A DNA stretch of 64,000 nucleotides. Source: an uncultured SAR116 cluster alpha proteobacterium (GTDB lineage Bacteria > Pseudomonadota > Alphaproteobacteria > Puniceispirillales > Marisalimonadaceae). The position numbers and the translations under genes are program-made. The stretch covers positions 1 through 64,000 of the forward strand of contig CACBDG010000002.1 in the NCBI GenBank assembly GCA_902537945.1, written 5' to 3'. The notes beneath the pieces were generated by a model. The model did not search any database. It saw only the letters and a list, made by a program, of their open reading frames with translations, and was not told the DNA's origin. Shown piece after piece: positions 1-8,706 of the stretch. Every line of letters begins with the position of its first letter. Position 1 is the stretch's first letter.

Positions 1-97
1 TATTAAAAAATATATAACCTTTTAACAAAACCAAAAAACTGACTACTCCCAAAAATATCTTAAAATCTTTACTCATAATATTAAATGACCTCATACT

Positions 98-316
98 TTA
101 ATTTACGTAATATAAAGGTAATTCTAAATTAGATAATTTCAATCTACATCTCACAATTCTTTTGATGTTTTCAATCTGACTGATAAATCTAATCCTTACA
201 CTTCTAATATCTTTAATACAGTTATAACAAATAGAAACCCATTCTTAATGATGACCATATTTACATCTCCATAAAGTCTTAAATGGGTATTCACATTTAT
301 TACAAAAATAACTCAT
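98..316 (-). pseudogene. Possible decayed small zinc-finger-like protein with an internal TAA
   Basis: Reverse-strand translation MSYFCNKCEYPFKTLWRCKYGHH*EWVSICYNCIKDIRSVRIRFISQIENIKRIVRCRLKLSNLELPLYYVN*. CxxC pairs lie on both sides of one in-frame TAA (245-247). Confidence 0.35.
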
Positions 317-579
317 CTTTTATCTCTATCTAACATATTTCTATTCATAAAAAAAGTTGTTGTCTGATATCCCATAACAAATAACAAACTAACCTAAACC
401 CAAATAATAGTATTCCTTCAAATGGTGTCATAAATATCTCCAAATAATACCCTCTAATTCACTCTCTGATACACATTTTATGAAAGTTATAATAATATAC
501 CAATTCTTTTTTTATGGTGGTTCTATGACTCTCTAAATGACTCTAATTAGAGTGTTACTTTGAATTCAGTCCGTTACTG

Positions 580-939
580 TTGAATAAATCCGAATACGGA
601 TTTAGCGAAACAAAGTATTCCCATTATTTATGTTTTCAAGTTTCAAACCGAACAAATAGATTCACTGTTCGTAATAGTAATAGATATTCTGAAAGACAAA
701 AAAAACTGCATGACTACATCAAGAACTTGAAAGAAACAAGCATGTCATATCGCAGAATTACAAAATATCTAAATGATAAGGGTATCAAGACACACACGGG
801 AAAAGAGTGGGGTAAAACTGGAAACTCTGTTTACTCAGTCCTCAAGAAGTACCGTCTAAGAGAAGAAAGAATAGAACTTCTTAATGAGGAATACGAACTT
901 AAATGGGGAACTATGGAAGTTAAGTGGGAAAAAAATTAA
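580..939 (+). CDS. Small recombinase-like HTH protein (hypothetical), TTG start
   Basis: ORF 119 aa; SYRRITKYLNDKGIKTHTGKEWGKTGNSVYSVLKKYRLREER resembles the Recombinase/HTH segment of serine recombinases. Confidence 0.55.
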   Translation: MNKSEYGFSETKYSHYLCFQVSNRTNRFTVRNSNRYSERQKKLHDYIKNLKETSMSYRRITKYLNDKGIKTHTGKEWGKTGNSVYSVLKKYRLREERIELLNEEYELKWGTMEVKWEKN

Positions 940-982
940 AGATTTTTAAATTAAAAAAATATAAGAATTCGTATAGGAGGAT

Positions 983-1882
983 ATGATGAGTAATAGGGAT
1001 TGGTTTTTAGTTATTTCCTTGGGAATACTATGGGGCGCAAGTTTTTTATTTGTTGAAGTTTTATTAGACTTAATTAATCCATTTCTGATTGTGTATTTTA
1101 GAGTATCAATAGCATCCGTAATTTTGGTGCTGTATTTATATTTTTCTAAGACAAAATTCAAAGTAACTAATAAGATAGTCTATAATCTTTTTATAATGGC
1201 GTTGTTAAATAACGTCGTTCCATTCCTCTTGATTGCTTATGGTCAGCAAACAACTACTGGAGGTTTGGCATCAATTTTAAATGCAAATACTTCTCTAATC
1301 ACCATACTTTTGGCATCAATGTTTATTTCTTACGAAAAATTAACGGTTAATAGACTTCTCGGTGTCCTTATCGGTTTATTTGGGATAATAATTGCAGTTG
1401 GTTATGAGAGTTTTTTAACTATTTATGATGATAGTCACGGTAAATTTTTAATACTATTTGCAACAGTTTCTTATTCCTTTGCAGGTATTTGGGCAAAGTT
1501 GAAGTTAAGCGATGTGCCTCCATTAATATCTGCAACTGGAATGTTAACATTTAGCACAGTTATTCTATCCCCATTCGCAGCAGTTTATTTTTATGATGAT
1601 TTAATGAAGCTAAATTTTACCATCATTTTTTATTCGGTAATGTTTGCTTTATTATGTTCAGTAGTAGCATATTTTTTATACTTCAAAATCCTTGAAAAAA
1701 CTGGTGCAGGTAATTTATTGATATGCACAATAATCATACCTCCCGCATCTATAATTCTAAACTCTTTAATATTAGGACAAATAATTTCAATATCAGAATT
1801 AACAGGTTTAATGATAATAACCCTTGGACTCATTGTATTAGATGGTCGTTATAGAAAACTTTTGACGATAAATAATAAGTGA
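983..1882 (+). CDS. EamA/DMT-family transporter
   Basis: ORF 299 aa, about 10 hydrophobic helices, N-terminal GILWGASFLFVEV motif; RBS-like aggagg upstream. Confidence 0.85.
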   Translation: MMSNRDWFLVISLGILWGASFLFVEVLLDLINPFLIVYFRVSIASVILVLYLYFSKTKFKVTNKIVYNLFIMALLNNVVPFLLIAYGQQTTTGGLASILNANTSLITILLASMFISYEKLTVNRLLGVLIGLFGIIIAVGYESFLTIYDDSHGKFLILFATVSYSFAGIWAKLKLSDVPPLISATGMLTFSTVILSPFAAVYFYDDLMKLNFTIIFYSVMFALLCSVVAYFLYFKILEKTGAGNLLICTIIIPPASIILNSLILGQIISISELTGLMIITLGLIVLDGRYRKLLTINNK

Positions 1883-2168
1883 TTATGACTTTAATCCGTA
1901 TTCAAACCTAATTAAAGACTGTGGGATAGTAATATAGGTATGCAAAATCCTGACTTCAAAAATATCACCATTTAATATGGGATGATATACTAAAAAAATT
2001 TCAAACTTCTAAAATAGTAATAACTTTAATGCATTTATTGGTATAGAATGGGACCAAAGTTAGTTTATATGAATAGACAAAAAAATTTAAAAAGATTAAA
2101 AGATTATAAAATAATTAATGAAAAAAATATTTTGTGATTAGATCAGTTAAGATTTTGAGAATTTAATA

Positions 2169-2672
2169 ATGAAAAAGCTTTTTATAATAACTTCGATATT
2201 TTTAATACTGTCTTTTCCATCTTTTGGTAGTGTAGATGGCAAAGGAATTGTTTGTAAGTGTATAGACTGTAAGTTAGAACATTTAGACCCTTCTTCCTAT
2301 ATGCCAAATAATATACCAACAGAAATTGGATTTCATTTTAAAATTAATAAAGTAGCAATATATTATATAAGAAAAATTGGTGATAAAATTAAGGTAGGTG
2401 AGAATATTCAAACAACTCTTCGAAAGAAAAAAAGATTTTTGTCTGATGAAAATGAAATTAAATGGACGTATAAAGATAGTTTAAATATTTACGCTTATTC
2501 TTTAGATAGAAAGACATTAATTTTAAGAAAAATGAATATTACAAAAACAGAAAAATATAATGTTAGAAAGTGTGAGCCATTTACAGAAATTGAATTCTTT
2601 AATAAAATGAACAGATTATCTGAAAATTATCAAAATGTTTATGATAACAAACCTAATAAAAATAAAATCTAA
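2169..2672 (+). CDS. Hypothetical secreted protein
   Basis: ORF 167 aa with signal peptide-like N-terminus (MKKLFIITSIFLILSFPSFG) and Cys-rich start of the mature part (VCKCIDC). Confidence 0.5.
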   Translation: MKKLFIITSIFLILSFPSFGSVDGKGIVCKCIDCKLEHLDPSSYMPNNIPTEIGFHFKINKVAIYYIRKIGDKIKVGENIQTTLRKKKRFLSDENEIKWTYKDSLNIYAYSLDRKTLILRKMNITKTEKYNVRKCEPFTEIEFFNKMNRLSENYQNVYDNKPNKNKI

Positions 2673-2879
2673 ATGAGAAAAGAACTTAATTTACTATTAC
2701 TTTTTTATAACAATTTATATTTCTAGTCATTTTTTAAAAAATTTTAGACATGCTAGTACTATTAGTCATTTACTATTCAATTTTCTTTATGTCTTCAATT
2801 TGGTAAATTTGCGTAAAATTAATAACTCTTTTTGATTCATTCTAATCCTTCTTCACATAATTTTTCAATATTATGTTTA

Positions 2880-3290
2880 TTATTTATATTTCCATCTAAT
2901 TCCATCTTCATTAACCTTCCATTCATCTAATTCTTTTATAAGCATTTTATAATTTTCCATTATTTGTGTCTTTGTGAACCATCCTTCTACTTTTAAATTT
3001 ACAAATCCAGGTTTTCTTTCATGAAATAATCTTTGAAATTTATTAGTTGGATCATTCAAAAAATTGTCTTCGATTTCTCTTATTATTTTGCCTTGAAAAA
3101 CCTCATTTGGTTTACAATTAAAAATCTCAGACAATTTTTTAAGATGTTTATTGGCATTTGAATCACCTTTTTCAATTCTAGAATACTGAGATTGGGTAAT
3201 GCCAAGAAGTTTAGATATTTTATGTTGACTGTATCCAAGCTGCTGTCTTCGTCTTTCAAGTGGATTTGTAATATTTTTAAAAATATTCAT
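2880..3290 (-). CDS. XRE-family HTH transcriptional regulator
   Basis: ORF 136 aa; RRQQLGYSQHKISKLLGITQSQYSRIEKGDSNANKHLKKLSEIFNC is a typical HTH_3. Confidence 0.85.
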   Translation of the reverse strand: MNIFKNITNPLERRRQQLGYSQHKISKLLGITQSQYSRIEKGDSNANKHLKKLSEIFNCKPNEVFQGKIIREIEDNFLNDPTNKFQRLFHERKPGFVNLKVEGWFTKTQIMENYKMLIKELDEWKVNEDGIRWKYK

Positions 3291-3294
3291 AATT

Positions 3295-3327
3295 ATACAT
3301 ATTATGTATTTTAATAAAAAATGTCAA
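3295..3327 (-). promoter_or_regulatory. Promoter plus operator-like palindrome of the XRE gene
   Basis: Minus strand: TTGACA (3322-3327), 17-nt spacer, TAATAT (3299-3304). Inverted repeat ATACAT-AAT-ATGTAT (3295-3309) overlaps the -10. The ATG (3290-3288) begins 8 nt after the -10. Confidence 0.6.
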
Positions 3328-3370
3328 CTTAACATATAATTATTTAACTCAAGATCTTTGTTAACCATAT

Positions 3371-4504
3371 CTAAATATCAGCAAGATTAATTAAATTAGG
3401 TATATTTTTTTTAAATTTAAAAAAACCTTTAGTAGCGTAAGGGAAAGCATTACGATCCCAATCTCTTAAGAAAAAATTATAGTTAATATTTAATTGTTTT
3501 AATTTATTTTTGAAATTTTTAACGTTAAAAATATTATTTCCTACGGTTTCATAGGGTAAAACTAGATTTTTGATTTTTTTATTAACTAACCAATCAATAA
3601 TTTGATTATAATTTTCAGTAATTTCAAAATTTTTATTATTATTTAAAATATCTAGGATAATATTTTTGTTAAACTCATTTACTAGTTTAGTCTCATGTTC
3701 AGTTGAATAAACACAACACTCATAAGTCATTTTCTTATTATCAAAGATATGATTAAGGGATAAATCATTTTTATTTAAAATGATTCCTAAGTTATTAAAA
3801 TTTTTAAACTCTATTTTATTATGCCTCATAAATGGAAATACATTACTACTATTTTGTTCTGCATAATTTAAGTTTACTTTTTCAATAAGTTGACCATTGG
3901 GATTGAATCTACCATTTGTAAAATAGCTAATATTATCTGACTTTGCCACATATGGCTTATTAATTGTTTGTAAACCTGCTACCCACCTCCATCCTAAAGT
4001 ATTTGAAGCAGGACAAAAATCTAGTAAATTTTTTTTAAAAAAATCAGCTCCAGATTGCCAACTATAGCCTAAGGTAAAAATCCAAATACTAGCAAACCAC
4101 ATTCTAGAGTGATTATGTAAATATCCAGTATCAATTAGTTCTTCTTTCCAACTATCAAAACATTTTATTCCAGTTTTTCTTGGCAAGGGTTGATTATTAC
4201 TAGTATTCAAATATTCCTCATAGATCCAAGGATGTGACTCTAACCAACCTCTCCAATAAGTTCTCCAGAAAATTTCTTCAATAAATTTTTCACTAGTTTT
4301 AATATTCTTTTTATTAACTGCAATTTTTAAAACTTCTTCTTCACTTATAAATCTTGTTCTTAAATAAGGAGAGAGTTTAGAAACATTTTTATGAGGTGGT
4401 CCAAAGTCAAAATTTCTTTTTTTTGAATAACTTGCAAGTTCTTTTTCACTAAAATTGATTAAGTTTTCAATTAGTTGAGATTTTGTTGTGGGAAACATTT
4501 TCAT
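3371..4504 (-). CDS. Photolyase/cryptochrome-superfamily protein with N-terminal FAD-binding domain (NewPHL-like topology)
   Basis: ORF 377 aa; FAD-domain motifs (WRTYWRGWLESHPW, HNHSRMWFASIWIFTLGYSWQSGADFF, SNTLGWRWVAGLQTINKPYVAKSDNISYFTNGRFNP) in the N-terminal half, with a further domain C-terminal to it. Confidence 0.8.
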   Translation of the reverse strand: MKMFPTTKSQLIENLINFSEKELASYSKKRNFDFGPPHKNVSKLSPYLRTRFISEEEVLKIAVNKKNIKTSEKFIEEIFWRTYWRGWLESHPWIYEEYLNTSNNQPLPRKTGIKCFDSWKEELIDTGYLHNHSRMWFASIWIFTLGYSWQSGADFFKKNLLDFCPASNTLGWRWVAGLQTINKPYVAKSDNISYFTNGRFNPNGQLIEKVNLNYAEQNSSNVFPFMRHNKIEFKNFNNLGIILNKNDLSLNHIFDNKKMTYECCVYSTEHETKLVNEFNKNIILDILNNNKNFEITENYNQIIDWLVNKKIKNLVLPYETVGNNIFNVKNFKNKLKQLNINYNFFLRDWDRNAFPYATKGFFKFKKNIPNLINLADI

Positions 4505-4508
4505 TTTC

Positions 4509-4991
4509 TCAAATATTCCTTACTAGAAAATACGAAAATAATAAAATAAATGTGACAAAAATAGTTAAAAGTCGTCTTAAAAATAAATACCAAATAGGAA
4601 ATTTAAAATATTTTATAATAAACTCATCAACAAGTTGAACAATAATAAAGCAAACAGCTAAAATTATTATAGTTATGCTGCTACTAAAAATTAAAATGAG
4701 TCCACTACATAAAGATGGAATAATTGACCAGCATATAATATATGTTTTAACTTTTTCAGATATTAAATTTTTATTACTGTCATTGAGAATAATTCCCCAA
4801 TAAACAGCGCCTAAAAATGTTAAAATAATAGAACCATAGTATTTTGGTAAATTGATCACAAAAAATAAATTATTTTTATTTAACAATAGATCAATTAACC
4901 CAAATAAAAATGGTAACAAACCTAAAATACTTAGAAGAATAATTAGTTTAGAGTTTAGATTTTTAAAAAAAATATGTTTTGAAAAATTCAT
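4509..4991 (-). CDS. DUF3429-like integral membrane protein
   Basis: ORF 160 aa, about 5 TM helices, YGSIILTFLGAVYWGI motif; 4 bp upstream of the photolyase CDS on the same strand. Confidence 0.6.
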   Translation of the reverse strand: MNFSKHIFFKNLNSKLIILLSILGLLPFLFGLIDLLLNKNNLFFVINLPKYYGSIILTFLGAVYWGIILNDSNKNLISEKVKTYIICWSIIPSLCSGLILIFSSSITIIILAVCFIIVQLVDEFIIKYFKFPIWYLFLRRLLTIFVTFILLFSYFLVRNI

Positions 4992-5070
4992 ATAAATACA
5001 CTTAGTTATAATATATATAATTTATAATGTAACATAGTATTTTATTTATAGATTTCGAAAAGTATTATTT

Positions 5071-5712
5071 ATGAATACATGTAAAGTTTGCAAAAGTTAT
5101 AATCTTAAATTGTTTTTACAATTAGGAAAATTACTGTATTGGGAATGTAAAACGTGTGGCGGAAAATTTTTAGATCCACAAAATTACGTTTCGAATAGTT
5201 ATGAAAAAAAACATTATTTAAAACATAATAATTCAATTAGTGATATCAACTTCAAAAATTTTCTTTTAAAATTGATTGAACCGGTGAAAGAAAAAATTTT
5301 AACTAGTGATATAGGTTTAGATTATGGTTGTGGGTATGTTCCTGTTTTAGCAAATATATTAAAAAGTTATGGATTTAAAGTAGAATTATATGATCCATTT
5401 TTTTTTCCTAATAAGGACGTTTTATTGAAAAAATATAAGTTTATTACTTGTTCTGAGGTGGTTGAACACTTTTTCAATCCTTACGAAGAATTTGAAAAGA
5501 TTGATAATCTTCTAGATAATAATTCTTGGTTTGGTGTGATGACTACATTTCTACCAAAGGATGAACTGTTTGAAAATTGGTATTACAGAAGGGATCCAAC
5601 ACATGTTGTTTTTTATAAAAAAAAAACTTTTCAACATATTGGTTTTCAAAGAAATTGGGAGGTTTTTTTTCCATCAGAAAATATAGTTCTTTTTCATAAA
5701 AAAGTAATTTAA
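5071..5712 (+). CDS. Class I SAM-dependent methyltransferase with N-terminal Cys4 zinc motif
   Basis: ORF 213 aa; CKVCKSYN...WECKTCGG then GLDYGCGYVPVLANIL and FITCSEVVEHFFNPYEEFEKI. Confidence 0.75.
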   Translation: MNTCKVCKSYNLKLFLQLGKLLYWECKTCGGKFLDPQNYVSNSYEKKHYLKHNNSISDINFKNFLLKLIEPVKEKILTSDIGLDYGCGYVPVLANILKSYGFKVELYDPFFFPNKDVLLKKYKFITCSEVVEHFFNPYEEFEKIDNLLDNNSWFGVMTTFLPKDELFENWYYRRDPTHVVFYKKKTFQHIGFQRNWEVFFPSENIVLFHKKVI

Positions 5713-5730
5713 ATTAAACTTGTATGAGTT

Positions 5731-5898
5731 ATGAGTGTTTATTCAAAATATATGGATAGTTTGATGAAAAAATTTAGAATAAAAACATCTTGTGGTATTG
5801 AAAAATATAATAAATTAAAAATGAATAAAACTGTTTTGGGTAAACTTCGTTTTTATTGGTTTAGTTTTTTTGCAATTCTTAGAGATTTTAATAAATAA
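5731..5898 (+). CDS. Hypothetical 55-aa protein, overlapping the next gene (TAATG)
   Basis: Not in the ORF track (short). Translation MSVYSKYMDSLMKKFRIKTSCGIEKYNKLKMNKTVLGKLRFYWFSFFAILRDFNK; stop TAA 5896-5898 shares its last A with ATG 5898-5900. Confidence 0.45.
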   Translation: MSVYSKYMDSLMKKFRIKTSCGIEKYNKLKMNKTVLGKLRFYWFSFFAILRDFNK

Positions 5899-6470
5899 TG
5901 GTAATAAAATCAAAAGATCAAAAAACTCTTTTTGATGGTGATGATTATCTTTTTAAAAGTTACTTGAAAAATTGTAATATTTACTTTGAATATGGTGTTG
6001 GTGACTCAACTATTTGGGTGTTAGAAAACACATCATCTAGAATAATATCAGTAGATACAGACAAAAAATGGATTGATAAAATTGATATATCTAAAAATAA
6101 AAAAAGAATAGATATTAATTGGATTAATCTTGGCGATTTAGGAAATTGGGGAAGACCTGAAACTTATAAATTTAGAAAAAATTTTAAAGATTATATTAAT
6201 AATGTTTGGAAATTTGGTCTCAAAGCAGATGTTATATTAATAGACGGAAGATTCAGAGTAGCTTGCTTTTTATTTAGTCTTATAAATTCAAAAGTAGGTA
6301 GTGTAATTATCTTTGATGATTATATCAATAGACCGCATTATCATGTTGTAGAAGAGGTTATACAAATTCATGAAAATTGTGGTCGTCAGGCTATTTTTAG
6401 GGTACCTGCAACATTTAATAAAAAATTAGCTAAAAAATTGTTAAATAATTTCACTTATGTTTTTGATTAG
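5898..6470 (+). CDS. Hypothetical protein, SAM-methyltransferase-like fold
   Basis: ORF 190 aa; YFEYGVGDSTIWVLENTSSRIISVDTDKKWIDKI, ADVILIDGRFRVACFLF, GSVIIFDDY resemble a Rossmann methyltransferase core. Confidence 0.55.
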   Translation: MVIKSKDQKTLFDGDDYLFKSYLKNCNIYFEYGVGDSTIWVLENTSSRIISVDTDKKWIDKIDISKNKKRIDINWINLGDLGNWGRPETYKFRKNFKDYINNVWKFGLKADVILIDGRFRVACFLFSLINSKVGSVIIFDDYINRPHYHVVEEVIQIHENCGRQAIFRVPATFNKKLAKKLLNNFTYVFD

Positions 6471-8653
6471 TTACTTAAACTTTCGCCTAAAGTTCTAGTA
6501 AAAGCTTTAGGTTGATATTTGAAATCACCAAGATTTCTAAAACTAAATGTCAAGTAAACAGAATCTTCAGGTAATAAGTCTCTATCAGCAATACCACCAC
6601 TACTTTTATATTCAAATAAAATAGTAAGGCAATTTCCAAACATATAACCAGTATCTGTATATTCTAATCCAAGGGACTCAGAAATAAGTTCTTCATCATT
6701 ATTTCTAAGGTCATATTTTCTTGAATAGCTTGTCTTCCAGTTTGAAAAACCTTTTGATAAACCTAATACTAATTCTTCTCTATCATTACTATCAGAAATA
6801 AATGCTTTGTTTACTGACCTGTGATTAGCAGAATATGACCAACCTTCCCACGAACCATTAAAATTAAAGTCAGATGTATCTGATTTAAAATCATGGTGAT
6901 TGTAAAGTGAAAACCATGAAAAATTATACATTTTATTAATGTTCCAACTTATTGTGTTAATAATGTGCGATTGTCTATTTTTATTAGCTAAAGAAACATT
7001 TTTTTGGGTACCACTTAATTTTTGGCTTTGTCCTACAAAAAAATTGAAATCACCAAGCATTTCTGTCATTGCCATTGTAGTTAGTCCGTAATTTAATCTG
7101 TCATTTGACTGTATATTATCTCTTCCTTGAAATTGATTATTTAAAAACAAGTTAGCTTCATCTAAGATAAATTCTGAGGAATCTCTATTCGGAACTTCAT
7201 CTGTTCTGTCAGTAGAAAATACAGAGCTAAGTTGGATTTTAGGTTCTATTACAAAACTGGACGTATCACTTGTTAAATTGAATTGGTTACTTGCAGCAAT
7301 TGCTAAGCCAGACGAAATTCTATCAATGTATCTATTATCATTTGTATCCGTCAATGGCCTTCCTTGTATAGAATATAAATCTAAACCTATATTAACATCA
7401 GTATCCAATAGTAAATTTCCGAAATATAACTTCTTATTAATGTTACCAAAACCCGACCATCTCTTAATATCATAACTTTCATCATTAATTATAGAATGTG
7501 CATCAAGCGTAATATCATAATTATAATCATATTTTTTATTTGTGTTAAAAATATGATGAGATATTGAAGGTGCCAAAGTAGGTTCATTATTGCTACTTAT
7601 TTCATCAAGATTTTGAATGTTGTAAATCTCAATATTTGATATTGAATTATCATTTATTTTTTCTAATTCAATGTAACTTTTATAACTTGTTTCGTCATCA
7701 AAACCATATCTTCTCATAAATGTTTCTTGATCAGTGTATTTACCTTCAATTGTCATATCCCAATTATTTTTCAAAGAAGATGTTGCCTTTAAATTTATAG
7801 CGGATACATTATCACCATCTGATTTATTGGTATCTAAATTTCCATTATATATATTTGTTTCTAAGGAAACTTTATTATACTCTTTTCTTATATTTAATTG
7901 ATCTAAATGCCCTGTCTTGCCATTTTGGTGAGAAGTAAATGTCATATCCCATGATGGATTATTTTCAGGAGCGTAATAATATGGAAGTTTAATATGAAAT
8001 CTATTTCTATTAGAATAACCATAGGTAGGTGTCAAAAAACCTGATCTTCTTTTAACTGTCCAATCAGGAAAGCTTAAATATGGTAAATAATACACAGGTA
8101 AAGAAAATATTTTCATTACTGGATGTTTGAGGTAAATAGTTTGTGTTTTTGGATCATGATGAATTTGTTTAGATTCTAATCTCCAAATAGGTGTTTCTTC
8201 TCTTAAATCACAATCACAAGCTGTATATACACCCTCGTTAAAAAAACTTTCACCAAGATTAGTTTTTTTGAAATTTTCAGCACTTATATTTGATTTATCT
8301 TCTAATTTTCCAAAAAGTGGAATTGCAACAACTGACTTAAATTCATTAGTTAAAACTACCTCAGTAGATTCATATATAGATCCGTCATTTTCTGTTAATA
8401 TCACTTGACCTGTTGCAATTGCCTTATCTATATTTTGATCGTAAACTACCTTATCAGCGAAAATTTTTCTATTTTCATTTATTATTACAACATTACCTAA
8501 TGCTGTAACTATTTTGTTTTTTTCATCAACTTTTATTGTATCACTAGTAAACTCTACCTCTTTTGTATTTGAAGATAAATTATTTTTAGTTTCTCCAAAA
8601 GATTTACTGGAGAGAATGATTATTAATATGAATATTATACTTAAAATTTTCAT
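6467..8653 (-). CDS. lptD: LPS-assembly protein LptD
   Basis: ORF 728 aa; signal peptide, OstA-like N-domain, PVYYLPYLSFPDWTVKRRSGFLTPTYGYSNRNRFHIKLPYYYAPENNPSWD. Confidence 0.9.
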   Translation of the reverse strand: MKILSIIFILIIILSSKSFGETKNNLSSNTKEVEFTSDTIKVDEKNKIVTALGNVVIINENRKIFADKVVYDQNIDKAIATGQVILTENDGSIYESTEVVLTNEFKSVVAIPLFGKLEDKSNISAENFKKTNLGESFFNEGVYTACDCDLREETPIWRLESKQIHHDPKTQTIYLKHPVMKIFSLPVYYLPYLSFPDWTVKRRSGFLTPTYGYSNRNRFHIKLPYYYAPENNPSWDMTFTSHQNGKTGHLDQLNIRKEYNKVSLETNIYNGNLDTNKSDGDNVSAINLKATSSLKNNWDMTIEGKYTDQETFMRRYGFDDETSYKSYIELEKINDNSISNIEIYNIQNLDEISSNNEPTLAPSISHHIFNTNKKYDYNYDITLDAHSIINDESYDIKRWSGFGNINKKLYFGNLLLDTDVNIGLDLYSIQGRPLTDTNDNRYIDRISSGLAIAASNQFNLTSDTSSFVIEPKIQLSSVFSTDRTDEVPNRDSSEFILDEANLFLNNQFQGRDNIQSNDRLNYGLTTMAMTEMLGDFNFFVGQSQKLSGTQKNVSLANKNRQSHIINTISWNINKMYNFSWFSLYNHHDFKSDTSDFNFNGSWEGWSYSANHRSVNKAFISDSNDREELVLGLSKGFSNWKTSYSRKYDLRNNDEELISESLGLEYTDTGYMFGNCLTILFEYKSSGGIADRDLLPEDSVYLTFSFRNLGDFKYQPKAFTRTLGESLSN

Positions 8654-8706
8654 TTTTATTTACTTCAATTATTAATCTAAAAATAATTAATTTAACTAGT
8701 TAAAAT

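Noticed and set aside
1883-2168. Possible gene remnant between the DMT transporter and the secreted protein
   Set aside because: Only very short broken frames; no recognisable homology by eye.
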